41,765 nucleotides of DNA, taken from NCBI GenBank assembly GCA_944319925.1, contig CALUFQ010000028.1, positions 1-41,765 on the forward strand, in the 5' to 3' direction. The stretch is from an uncultured Paraprevotella sp. Lineage in GTDB: Bacteria > Bacteroidota > Bacteroidia > Bacteroidales > Bacteroidaceae. Position numbers and translations under genes: made by a program. Below the pieces are notes generated by a model that saw only the letters and a program-made list of their open reading frames with translations, did not search any database and was not told the origin of the DNA. Below are positions 1 to 7,502 of this stretch, piece by piece; the stretch's first letter is position 1; every line of letters begins with the position of its first letter.

Positions 1-77
1 AACGGCACGTACGGTGGTGTGAGAGGTCGGAAAACGAAAGTAGGAAGAGAACTACTTCGTTTTCCTCCTACTCGATT
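1..77 (+). mobile_element. Group II intron, 3' end only (domains V/VI)
   Basis: The first bases carry the 3' half of a domain V-like element (ACGTACGGTGGTGTGAGAGG, about 8-27). A domain VI-like hairpin follows: GGAAAACGAA..GTAG at 29-43 pairs with CTACTTCGTTTTCC at 52-65, with one unpaired A. The tail CCTCCTACTCGATT ends near 77. This arrangement is typical of the last part of a bacterial group II intron. The rest of the intron and any maturase gene would lie upstream of the window. The exact 3' splice point is inferred. Confidence 0.7.
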
Positions 78-150
78 GGAGACTGTGTCCGGGAGCGGGG
101 CATTCGTTCCCTGCCAAAGGTGTACGGGATGGTTAAAGAAATGCGACTTG

Positions 151-176
151 AAAGTTACCCCGTTCGGTAACTTTTT
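151..176 (+). terminator. Intrinsic terminator upstream of the protease gene
   Basis: AAAGTTACC (151-159) pairs with GGTAACTTT (166-174) around the loop CCGTTC, and the right arm runs into a T run. This looks like a rho-independent terminator for whatever lies upstream (intron or interrupted transcript). It sits only about 20 nt before the protease start, so it could also attenuate read-through into that gene. Confidence 0.65.
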
Positions 177-194
177 CTACTTTTACGCCCGGAA

Positions 195-1853
195 ATGATC
201 AATAGATACCGATTCATGAAAAAGATGATTCTCGTTTTGTCATTGGTGCTGACGTGCACGGTGGCATTTGCAATTCCTGCCCGGCGCGGGCAGTGGAAGA
301 CCTTGAAGCTCGCCGACGGCACGGAGGTCCGGGCGGAACTTCGCGGCGACGAGTTTTGCCGCTATTGGCAGGCGGAAGACGGCCGCAAGTTTGTCATTGA
401 CCGCAAGACCGGACTTGCCGGTGAAGCCGACATGGGGGCGATGAAGGCCCGTGCGGACCAGCGGCGTGCCCGTGTCGGGAGCCAAAGGGCCAGGCGTTCG
501 CCCCAGGCCAGATTGGAGATGGGGGAATCACATTCCCCCTACGTGGGCGAGAAAAAGGGGCTGATTATCCTGGTGGAATTTGCCGACATGCCGTTCCGCG
601 ACGGGCACGACACGGAACTTTTCCACCGCATGGCCAACGAAGAAGGTTTCTCGGAAGGACATTTCCAAGGGAGCATAAAGGATTATTTCAAGGCGCAGAG
701 CTTCGGGAAGTTCGTCGTGGACTTCGACGTCAAAGGCCCCGTGAGAATGGACAAGGGCTATGCCTATTATGGGGAAAATATGGAGGACGGTTTCGAAAAC
801 CTCTTTAGGATGAGTGAAATGGTGCTTGCCGCTTGCCGGGGCATCGACGGTGAGACCGACTTCAGTGACTATGATTGGGACGGCGACGGCGTGGTGGACC
901 TGGTGTACCTCCTCTATGCCGGATATGGCGAGGCCGACAGTCATGAGGAAGCCACCATCTGGCCGCACCAGTACGCTTTGTCGTATATCTCGCAGGCGCA
1001 AGAATTCGACGGGGTGACCGTAAATGCTTACGCCTGCAGCTCGGAGCTGAACGATGCGGACGACCTCTCCGGCATAGGTGCGGTCTGTCACGAGTTTTCC
1101 CATGGCCTTGGTCTGGCCGACCTGTATGACGTCACTTACAATTACAACCACTACGGCGTGGGAAACTGGAGCCTCATGTGCAACGGCTGCTACAACGACA
1201 ACGGGTATGTGCCGGCCGGCTATACGAGCTACGAGCGTTGGTATGCGGGTTGGATAGAGCCTACGGTGTTGGCCAACGACACCGTCGTGGCCGACATGGG
1301 TTCGCTGGGCAGGACGGGGCAAGCCTACGTGATCTACAACGACGCCCACCCCGACGAGTACTATCTGTTGGAGAACAGGCAGCAGGAAGGATGGGACGAG
1401 GCGTTGCCGGAGAGCGGGATGTTGATCCTGCATGTCGATTTTGACGCCGACCTCTGGGCTGCAAACATGGTGAACGGCACGGAAGTCCAGCATTGCAGCA
1501 TTTTTCTCGCCGACAATGAAGCCGATTACGGGTCGGGCGGTTCTTACCCCTACAAGGGAAACAACAGCCTGACCGACACGAGCCTGCCCGCCGCCACGCT
1601 CCATCATCCCAACACCGACGGGAGGCGGCTGATGGGCAAGCCGGTGACCGGCATCACGCGGAACGACGACGGCACGATGGCTTTCGTGTTCCGCAACGAG
1701 ACGGTGCCGACCGGCATCGACGGGAATACCGCCGACACGAAAGCGTCTGGCGACAAGCGCATTTACAGGCTCGACGGGAGCTATGTGGGCACAGACCTGA
1801 ACGTCCTGCAGAAAGGCGTTTATATCGTCGGCGGAAAGAAGATCGTGAAGTGA
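195..1853 (+). CDS. Secreted M6-family metalloprotease with T9SS sorting tail
   Basis: This is a predicted zinc endopeptidase of the M6 (immune inhibitor A-like) family, exported to the cell surface or medium. The N-terminus is basic followed by a hydrophobic stretch ending near VAFAIPARR, a signal peptide. The zinc site HEFSHGLGLAD begins at residue 299 and fits HExxHxxGxxD. Before it lies DYDWDGDGVVDLVYLLYAGYGE-like sequence, a typical M6 block (split here into DYDWDGDGVVD and LLYAGYGE). The last ~35 residues (IYRLDGSYVG ... GVYIVGGKKIVK) resemble a type IX secretion C-terminal sorting domain. At 552 aa it is a normal length. The start could be ATG 195 or ATG 216; both leave the signal peptide intact. 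It stands alone on this strand, flanked by terminators. Substrate is unknown. Confidence 0.88.
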   Translation: MINRYRFMKKMILVLSLVLTCTVAFAIPARRGQWKTLKLADGTEVRAELRGDEFCRYWQAEDGRKFVIDRKTGLAGEADMGAMKARADQRRARVGSQRARRSPQARLEMGESHSPYVGEKKGLIILVEFADMPFRDGHDTELFHRMANEEGFSEGHFQGSIKDYFKAQSFGKFVVDFDVKGPVRMDKGYAYYGENMEDGFENLFRMSEMVLAACRGIDGETDFSDYDWDGDGVVDLVYLLYAGYGEADSHEEATIWPHQYALSYISQAQEFDGVTVNAYACSSELNDADDLSGIGAVCHEFSHGLGLADLYDVTYNYNHYGVGNWSLMCNGCYNDNGYVPAGYTSYERWYAGWIEPTVLANDTVVADMGSLGRTGQAYVIYNDAHPDEYYLLENRQQEGWDEALPESGMLILHVDFDADLWAANMVNGTEVQHCSIFLADNEADYGSGGSYPYKGNNSLTDTSLPAATLHHPNTDGRRLMGKPVTGITRNDDGTMAFVFRNETVPTGIDGNTADTKASGDKRIYRLDGSYVGTDLNVLQKGVYIVGGKKIVK

Positions 1854-1903
1854 GCGGGGCAGCCGCCTTCCCGCCCGGGACGGCTCCGGGCGTTTCCGGG
1901 CTT

Positions 1904-1934
1904 CCGCGGGGTTCCCCCGGCTTCGTTTTTTTTC
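1904..1934 (+). terminator. Probable terminator of the protease gene
   Basis: A short GC hairpin (CCG-c-GGG, loop GTTC, CCC-CGG at about 1904-1920) is followed by CTTCG and an eight-T run. It lies about 50 nt past the protease stop. The stem has a bulge, so strength is uncertain. Confidence 0.5.
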
Positions 1935-1976
1935 CATTTTGTAAGGAATGAATCCTTTGCGGTTTGCCGGGCGGTG

Positions 1977-1998
1977 CCGGCGGCTGCCACGCCGCCGG
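1977..1998. repeat. Perfect GC hairpin
   Basis: CCGGCGGC (1977-1984) pairs with GCCGCCGG (1991-1998) around TGCCAC. No T run follows, so it is not a classic terminator. It is one of several stacked hairpins in the gene-free stretch between the protease and relA. Confidence 0.5.
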
Positions 1999-2018
1999 GT
2001 GCGCGGAACGGGCTGAAT

Positions 2019-2039
2019 CCGCCCGTTCGGGCGGGTTTT
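2019..2039 (+). terminator. Second intrinsic terminator candidate
   Basis: CCGCCC pairs with GGGCGG around the tetraloop GTTC, followed by GTTTTC. This is a compact rho-independent terminator shape on the plus strand and may back up the one at 1904. Confidence 0.55.
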
Positions 2040-2067
2040 CCTGCCGTTTGGGAGAGGCGTTTTTCCC

Positions 2068-2117
2068 TCAAGCGATTCACATTTTTTTCGCTTGAGAAAA
2101 AAAAGTGAATCGCTTGA
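2068..2117. repeat. Long AT-cored palindrome with a repeated CGCTTGA word
   Basis: TCAAGCGATTCAC (2068-2080) is perfectly complementary to GTGAATCGCTTGA (2105-2117). Between them a T7 run faces an A8 run, leaving the apex CGCTTGAG. The apex repeats the end of the right arm, so the word CGCTTGA or its complement appears three times in 50 bp. The function is not known. It could be a protein-binding palindrome, a dispersed intergenic repeat or an RNA hairpin. Confidence 0.65.
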
Positions 2118-2178
2118 GAAAAGTTCTGCCGTTCCAGGCGGCGTGGAGGGAATCGCGCGGACAGGAATTTAAAATGTA

Positions 2179-2234
2179 AAAATACGCTCCCCTCCTTCCT
2201 GCGGCGAACCGCAGGAAGGAGGGGAGCGTATTTT
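2179..2234. terminator. Strong bidirectional terminator between protease and relA
   Basis: A perfect 26-bp stem (2179-2204 with 2209-2234) closes on the loop CGAA. The arm ends are AAAATACG and CGTATTTT, so a T run follows the stem on both strands. It lies 38 nt beyond the relA stop and should end relA transcription on the minus strand as well as read-through on the plus strand. Confidence 0.88.
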
Positions 2235-2272
2235 GGGCTGCTATCCCAGCCGGATGGTTTTTTTCCGGGGGC

Positions 2273-4492
2273 TTAATTGCGGGCCACTTGTTTCACGCCC
2301 TTGATGGTCTTCAGTTTCCGGACGAGTTGCTGCAACCGTCCCGTGTCGTCCAGCATGACCGTCAGGTTGCCGGAGAACAGGCCGTCGTGGGAGTCGATGC
2401 TGATGCTGCGCAGCGAGATTTTCTCTTCCTTGCTGATGATGGACGTGATGTTGTTCACGATGCCCAGGTCGTCGTTGCCGATAACCTTCAGGGTGATGGG
2501 ATATTGGCTGCCGCGCTTGCCGGCCCATTTGGCCTTCACAATGCGGTAGCCGAAGCGTTTGCGCAGCGTTTCCGCATTCGGACAGTCGCAACGGTGTATC
2601 TTGATGCCGCCGTTCACGGTGACGAAACCGAACACGTCGTCGCCATAGATGGGGTGGCAGCATTTGGCCAGCGAGTAGTCCAGTCCTTTCAGGTTCTGGT
2701 CGATGACCAGCACGTCATCGCCCGACGTGGCTTTCAGTTCGGCTTCCGAGGGCACGTTGTAGTCCTCCGCGCTGCGCACGGGCGCATGTTCGGCTTGCCC
2801 CGACTCGAATTTCTGCAAGTCCAGGTAAGTGTCAATGACATCGTTCACGTCCGTCACCTCGTCGGCGACGCTTTTATAGAAATCTGTGACGGTCTTGAAG
2901 CCGAGCTTCTTGATGACGTGCATCATGGTGGTCTCGTCATACTCTATTTTCCGGTTTTTGAACTTGCGTTCCAGCAGTTCCTTGGCGAACGAGCCTTGCT
3001 TGGCTTGTTCTTCTTTCAGGGCTTGGCGTATCTTCGTGCGCGCTTTGCCTGTCATGACGAAGTTCAGCCAGTCTTGTTTCGGGGTTTGGTTGTTGGCCGT
3101 CAGGATTTCCACTTGGTCGCCGCTGTTGAGCTGTTGGCGCAGCGGGGCGTTCTTCTCGTTGATTTTCGCCCCGATGCAGTGGTCGCCCACGTTGGTGTGG
3201 ATGGCGTAGGCGAAATCGAGCACGGTGGCCCCCTTGGGAAGTTTGAACAAGTCGCCTTTGGGGGTGAACACGAACACTTCGTCTTCGTACAAGTCCATCT
3301 TGAACTGGTCCATCAGTTGCATGTCGTCGTTGTTCTCCAGCGCGTTGCGGATGTTGTTGAGCCATTCGTCCACGCCCGATTCCCCGCTCTTGATGCCTTT
3401 GTAACGCCAATGGGCGGCCAGCCCGCGTTCGGCAATCTCGTCCATTCTTTCGGTGCGGATTTGCACTTCCACCCATTTGTTTTCGGGGCCGAGCACGGTG
3501 ATGTGCAGGCTTTCATATCCGTTGCTCTTGGGGATGGAGAGCCAGTCCCTCAGCCGCTTGGGGTTGGGTTGGTACATGTCGGTGACGATGGAATAGACTT
3601 GCCAGCATTCCATCTTTTCCCGTTCGGGGGCGGAGTCCAGGATGACACGGATGGCAAACAGGTCATAGATGCCCTCCACGCCACAGTGCTGTTTCTTCAT
3701 TTTCTGCCAGATGGAGTGGATGCTTTTTGTGCGTCCTTTGATGTGGAATTTCAGTCCGGCGGCTTCCAGCTTCTCTTTCACGGGGGTGATGAATCTTTGG
3801 ATATATTCGTCGCGCGCCTTTTTGGTCGCGTTCAGCTTCTCCTTTATTAAATAGTAGGCATCATGTTCCAGGTATTTGAGCGACAAGTCCTCCAGCTCGC
3901 TTTTCAGTCGGTACAGCCCGAGCTTGTGGGCAAGCGGGGCGTAGAGGTAGGCCGCTTCTTCCGATACCCGTTTGCGGGCTTCCTCCCTGTCTGTGTCTTT
4001 GATTTGCCGCATGACGTTCACGCGGTTGGCAATCATGATGAGGATGACGCGCATGTCTTCGGCGAACGAAAGCAGCAGGCTCCTGAAATTCTCGCTTCCC
4101 ACGCTGGGGGTCTTTTCATAAAGTTCTTGGATGCGGTTCAGGCCGCGGATGATGCCGGCCACGTCTTCGCCGAATTCTTTTTCCACGTCTTCCGGAGTGC
4201 AGTAGCCGCAACGGACGCACGTGTGCACCATCACGCCGACGATGGCTCCGCGGGTCAGCCCGATTTCCGAGGCCACGATGAGTGCGGTCTCCATGTCGTT
4301 GAGGATGGGGTTCATGCCGAACACGTTCCGTTGGATGAGGTCGCGCCGGGCGGCTTCGACGAGATATTTTTTCAGTTTTTTGCAGTCGTCCGGGCGGAGG
4401 ATATTGTCGGAAAGTTTGAGAAGTTGCTTGTAAAGTTGTGCCAATCGCACTTTTTCAGGGGTGGAAAAAAAAGGATTTGCTTCCATTGCCAT
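2273..4492 (-). CDS. relA: RelA-type (p)ppGpp synthetase, hydrolase domain degenerate
   Basis: This makes the stringent-response alarmone (p)ppGpp from ATP and GTP/GDP. Order of domains: HD-like region (~1-200), synthetase (~250-365, with GRTKSIHSIWQKM at 253, YDLFAIRVI at 276 and PKSNGYESLHITV at 321), TGS (~404-465), the conserved Cys block (AKCCHPIYGDDV, IHRCDCPN) and a C-terminal ACT domain. In the HD region the metal-binding residues are gone: the usual HP reads NP at 61, the HD pair is HT at 90-91, and the usual LADR reads IANR at ~154-157. Hydrolysis is therefore probably lost and the enzyme should be a monofunctional RelA, which requires a separate SpoT/Rel hydrolase elsewhere. Length (739 aa) is normal. 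A -7 element at 4504-4511 lies so close that ATG 4486 may be the real start instead of 4492. Confidence 0.95.
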   Translation of the reverse strand: MAMEANPFFSTPEKVRLAQLYKQLLKLSDNILRPDDCKKLKKYLVEAARRDLIQRNVFGMNPILNDMETALIVASEIGLTRGAIVGVMVHTCVRCGYCTPEDVEKEFGEDVAGIIRGLNRIQELYEKTPSVGSENFRSLLLSFAEDMRVILIMIANRVNVMRQIKDTDREEARKRVSEEAAYLYAPLAHKLGLYRLKSELEDLSLKYLEHDAYYLIKEKLNATKKARDEYIQRFITPVKEKLEAAGLKFHIKGRTKSIHSIWQKMKKQHCGVEGIYDLFAIRVILDSAPEREKMECWQVYSIVTDMYQPNPKRLRDWLSIPKSNGYESLHITVLGPENKWVEVQIRTERMDEIAERGLAAHWRYKGIKSGESGVDEWLNNIRNALENNDDMQLMDQFKMDLYEDEVFVFTPKGDLFKLPKGATVLDFAYAIHTNVGDHCIGAKINEKNAPLRQQLNSGDQVEILTANNQTPKQDWLNFVMTGKARTKIRQALKEEQAKQGSFAKELLERKFKNRKIEYDETTMMHVIKKLGFKTVTDFYKSVADEVTDVNDVIDTYLDLQKFESGQAEHAPVRSAEDYNVPSEAELKATSGDDVLVIDQNLKGLDYSLAKCCHPIYGDDVFGFVTVNGGIKIHRCDCPNAETLRKRFGYRIVKAKWAGKRGSQYPITLKVIGNDDLGIVNNITSIISKEEKISLRSISIDSHDGLFSGNLTVMLDDTGRLQQLVRKLKTIKGVKQVARN

Positions 4493-4503
4493 TGATTTTT
4501 TCT

Positions 4504-4511
4504 CAAAGTTA
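4504..4511 (-). promoter_or_regulatory. Bacteroidetes -7 element for relA
   Basis: The minus strand reads TAACTTTG, matching TAnnTTTG. No clear TTTG -33 is seen. The predicted start of transcription is only some 6-14 nt before the relA ATG candidates, so the leader would be very short. Confidence 0.5.
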
Positions 4512-4528
4512 GTGTTTTTTTTGCGGAT

Positions 4529-4564
4529 TTTGTCGGCGTTATCCCTTAAAAATTCCTATATTTG
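4529..4564 (+). promoter_or_regulatory. Promoter of the DUF4301 gene
   Basis: TATATTTG at 4557-4564 matches the -7 consensus TAnnTTTG. A TTTG at 4529-4532 is 24 nt upstream, slightly wider than usual. It drives the plus strand, divergent from relA. Confidence 0.6.
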
Positions 4565-4599
4565 GGTATTGTTTAGGACACATTTAAAAACCATTAGAT

Positions 4600-6114
4600 A
4601 TGTTGACAGCAGAAGACAAGGTCTTGTTGGCCGGGAAAGGGATTTCTGAAGAGCAGATAGCTGCTCAGTTGCAAACGTTCAAGAAAGGTTTCCCCTTTTT
4701 GAAATTGAAGGCGGCGGCTTCGGTGGGGAACGGAATATTGTCGCCTTCCGAAGAGGTGTGCAAGCAATATGTAGCCGCTTGGGAAGCCTACAAACAGTCG
4801 GGGAAGCAAGTCTGCAAGTTCGTGCCGGCCTCGGGGGCTGCCAGCCGCATGTTCAAGAACATGTTCGAGTTCCTGGACGCATCTTATGATGTGCCGACCA
4901 CGGATTTCGAGAAAGCCTTTTTCGCCGGCATCCACAAGTTTGCCTTCTTCGAGGCATTGGATGCCGCGTGTGTGGAAAACAACGGTTGCGGGGTCGATGC
5001 CTTGATGGCTGCGGGAAAATACAAGGAAGTGGTGGCTTGCATGTTGCAGCCTAAAGGATTGAACTACGGGCAGTTGCCGAAGGGACTGCTCCTGTTCCAC
5101 AAATATCCGGAAGGCGCACGGACGCCGGTGGAAGAACATTTGGTGGAAGCTGCCCTGTATGCGTCGAGCAAGGGCGAGGCCGAAGTGCATTTCACGGTCA
5201 GCGCGGAGCACGAGGTGTTGTTCAAGGCTTTGGTGGAGGAAAAGTTACCGGTGTATGAGAAGGCATACGGCGTGAAGCTGCATGTGACATTCTCGGTGCA
5301 GAAACCGGCCACGGACACCTTGGCGGCCACTATGGAGAACGAGCCGTTCCGGGTGGATGGGAAACTGTTGTTCCGTCCGGGCGGGCATGGCGCGCTCATC
5401 GAGAACCTGAATGATTTGCAGGCCGATGTGTTGTTTGTGAAGAACATCGACAACGTGGTGCCCGACCGCCTGAAAGAAGAAACGGTCGTATATAAGCAAG
5501 TGCTGGCGGGCATCTTGGTTTCATTGCAACAAAAGGCGTTTGCCTACCTGGAGAAGTTGGAAAGCGGAGACTACGGCCATGCGGACCTGGAGGAAATCAT
5601 ACGTTTCGTGCAGCAAGACCTTTGCTGCCGCAAGGAGGACGTGAAGGACTTGGAAGACGCCGACCTCGTGATTTATCTGCGCCGGAAGCTCAATCGTCCG
5701 ATGCGCGTGTGCGGCGTGGTGAAGAATGTGGGCGAACCCGGTGGCGGCCCGTTCCTGGCTTATAACAGCGACGGCACGGTTTCGCTTCAGATTTTGGAAA
5801 GCAGCCAGATAGACAAAAACAATCCCGAATATGTGGCCATGTTCAAGAACGGGACGCACTTTAATCCGGTGGATTTGGTTTGCGCGGTGAGAGACTATAA
5901 GGGCAACAAGTTCAACCTGCCGGATTATGTGGACCAGAATACGGGCTTCATCTCTTACAAAAGCAAAAACGGCAAGGAACTCAAGGCGTTGGAGCTCCCG
6001 GGCTTGTGGAACGGGGCGATGAGCGATTGGAGCACGGTGTTTGTGGAAGTGCCTTTGGGCACGTTCAATCCGGTGAAGACCGTGAACGACTTGTTGCGTG
6101 AACAGCATCAGTAA
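4600..6114 (+). CDS. DUF4301 family protein
   Basis: This is a cytoplasmic protein of 504 aa that I recognise as a DUF4301 member, a family of unknown function mainly found in Bacteroidetes. Family-like stretches include FVPASGAASRMFKNMFEFL (residues ~73-91), LFRPGGHGALIENLN (~261) and GEPGGGPFLAYNSDGTVSLQ (~382-401). The phosphate-loop-like GASR and GGG segments suggest nucleotide or sugar-phosphate handling, but that is a guess. There is no signal peptide or membrane segment. The start ATG 4600 is about 35 nt downstream of a good -7 element. It is followed after 59 nt by purT on the same strand. No pathway link is visible. Confidence 0.85.
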   Translation: MLTAEDKVLLAGKGISEEQIAAQLQTFKKGFPFLKLKAAASVGNGILSPSEEVCKQYVAAWEAYKQSGKQVCKFVPASGAASRMFKNMFEFLDASYDVPTTDFEKAFFAGIHKFAFFEALDAACVENNGCGVDALMAAGKYKEVVACMLQPKGLNYGQLPKGLLLFHKYPEGARTPVEEHLVEAALYASSKGEAEVHFTVSAEHEVLFKALVEEKLPVYEKAYGVKLHVTFSVQKPATDTLAATMENEPFRVDGKLLFRPGGHGALIENLNDLQADVLFVKNIDNVVPDRLKEETVVYKQVLAGILVSLQQKAFAYLEKLESGDYGHADLEEIIRFVQQDLCCRKEDVKDLEDADLVIYLRRKLNRPMRVCGVVKNVGEPGGGPFLAYNSDGTVSLQILESSQIDKNNPEYVAMFKNGTHFNPVDLVCAVRDYKGNKFNLPDYVDQNTGFISYKSKNGKELKALELPGLWNGAMSDWSTVFVEVPLGTFNPVKTVNDLLREQHQ

Positions 6115-6173
6115 ACATGTGCGTGTTCCGGTTTTGGAATAACGCTTAATATATATTATATATAGGTAAAGTA

Positions 6174-7343
6174 ATGACGAAAAAGATTTTGTTGTTAGGT
6201 TCCGGAGAGCTGGGCAAGGAGTTCGTGATTGCCTGCAAGCGCAAAGGGCAGTATGTGATTGCCTGCGATGCTTATGCGCATGCGCCTGCCATGCAGGTGG
6301 CGGATGAATGCGAGGTGTTCCACATGTTGGACGGGGATGCCCTCATGGCGGTGGTAGAAAAGCATAAGCCGGACATCATCGTGCCGGAAATCGAGGCCAT
6401 CCGTACGGAGAAACTTTATGATTGCGAAAAGATGGGCATACAGGTCGTGCCCAGTGCAAAGGCGGTGAACTACACCATGAACCGCAAGGCCATCCGTGAA
6501 CTGGCACATACGGAGCTGGGATTGAAAACGGCTGATTACCGTTATGCCAAGACATTCGAGGAATTGAAGGCTGCAGCGGATGCGGTGGGCTTTCCTTGCA
6601 TCATTAAGCCGTTGATGAGTTCTTCCGGCCACGGGCAGAGCAAGGTGGACACACCTGCCGACTTGGAGCATGCCTGGAAGTACGCCTGCGACGGGGCGCG
6701 CGGTGACGTGAAGGAGGTCATTGTTGAACAGTTCATCCCGTTCGACAGTGAAATCACGTTGTTGACCGTGACGCAGCAGCACGGCCCGACGCTTTTCTGC
6801 CAGCCTATCGGCCATGTGCAGAAAGGGGGCGATTACCGCGAAAGTTTCCAGCCGGCCGCAGTGTCTCCCGAGATGCTGAAAGAAGCACAGGAGATGGCGG
6901 GTAAGATCACGGCTGCCTTGACGGGGGCCGGCATTTGGGGCGTGGAGTTTTTCCTGAGCCACAAGTATGGCGTGATATTCTCCGAGCTAAGTCCGCGCCC
7001 GCACGACACTGGGATGGTGACGTTGGCCGGGACGCAGAACCTGTCGGAATTCGAGTTGCATTGCCGTGCCGTGTTGGGGTTGCCCATTCCTGAAATCACG
7101 CAAGAACGGATGGGGGCCAGTGCCGTCATCTTGTCGGGCGTGGAGACCGAAGGCGCACCGAAGTATTCCGGCGAGGAAGAGGTTTGCGCGGCCACCAACA
7201 CCTACTTGCGGATTTTTGGCAAGCCGGTAGCCCATGTGGGACGCCGCATGGGCGTTGTGGTTTGCTGGGACAAGCTGGATGCCGACCAGGTCGCTTTGCG
7301 GGATAAATGCAAGGCTCTGGCCGAAAAGGTTAAAGTGTATTAA
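6174..7343 (+). CDS. purT: Formate-dependent GAR transformylase (PurT)
   Basis: PurT performs the third step of de novo purine synthesis: formate + ATP + glycinamide ribonucleotide gives formyl-GAR without folate. The N-terminal pre-ATP-grasp fold starts with [19 protein letters not shown]. The ATP-grasp core contains [19 protein letters not shown] (~139-157), WGVEFFLSH and [20 protein letters not shown], which are close to PurT signatures. At 389 aa the length matches the family. Just upstream, AT-rich sequence (about 6148-6165) looks promoter-like but has no clear TAnnTTTG element. It may be transcribed alone or with the DUF4301 gene before it. Followed by tRNA-Gly. Confidence 0.95.
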   Translation: MTKKILLLGSGELGKEFVIACKRKGQYVIACDAYAHAPAMQVADECEVFHMLDGDALMAVVEKHKPDIIVPEIEAIRTEKLYDCEKMGIQVVPSAKAVNYTMNRKAIRELAHTELGLKTADYRYAKTFEELKAAADAVGFPCIIKPLMSSSGHGQSKVDTPADLEHAWKYACDGARGDVKEVIVEQFIPFDSEITLLTVTQQHGPTLFCQPIGHVQKGGDYRESFQPAAVSPEMLKEAQEMAGKITAALTGAGIWGVEFFLSHKYGVIFSELSPRPHDTGMVTLAGTQNLSEFELHCRAVLGLPIPEITQERMGASAVILSGVETEGAPKYSGEEEVCAATNTYLRIFGKPVAHVGRRMGVVVCWDKLDADQVALRDKCKALAEKVKVY

Positions 7344-7392
7344 CGCACTAAAAGTTTTTCGGATGCAATAGGTCGTTTTCCCTGAAAAAATG

Positions 7393-7400
7393 TACCTTTG
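7393..7400 (+). promoter_or_regulatory. -7 element upstream of tRNA-Gly
   Basis: TACCTTTG matches TAnnTTTG exactly and ends 10 nt before the first base of the mature tRNA, the expected distance for a transcription start. No TTTG is found at the -33 position. Confidence 0.65.
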
Positions 7401-7410
7401 CATTCGCTTT

Positions 7411-7483
7411 GCGACAATAGCTCAGTTGGTAGAGCATTGGCTTCCCAAGCCGAGGGTCGCGGGTTCGAGTCCCGTTTGTCGCT
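7411..7483 (+). tRNA. tRNA-Gly (anticodon CCC)
   Basis: The acceptor stem GCGACAA/TTGTCGC, D arm (AGCTCAGTTGGTAGAGC), anticodon stem TTGGC/GCCGA and T arm (loop TTCGAGT) all fold. The anticodon loop TTCCCAA puts CCC at 7444-7446, which reads the glycine codon GGG. The 73-nt gene has no encoded CCA. nhaD starts 19 nt after its end, with no terminator between. Confidence 0.96.
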
Positions 7484-7502
7484 CTCTTTTATTTGTTTTC
7501 CC

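Noticed and set aside
528-1937. 469-codon minus-strand frame across the M6 protease gene
   Set aside because: It mirrors the codon pattern of the protease, which has the zinc motif and signal peptide; nothing in the antisense product resembles a protein family.
2288-3850. 520-codon plus-strand frame opposite relA
   Set aside because: It is antisense to the conserved synthetase and TGS domains of relA and has no recognisable motif.
7398-7502. N-terminal extension of NhaD across the tRNA-Gly gene
   Set aside because: The extension is translated tRNA sequence. ATG 7503 begins at the first membrane helix and is the sensible start.
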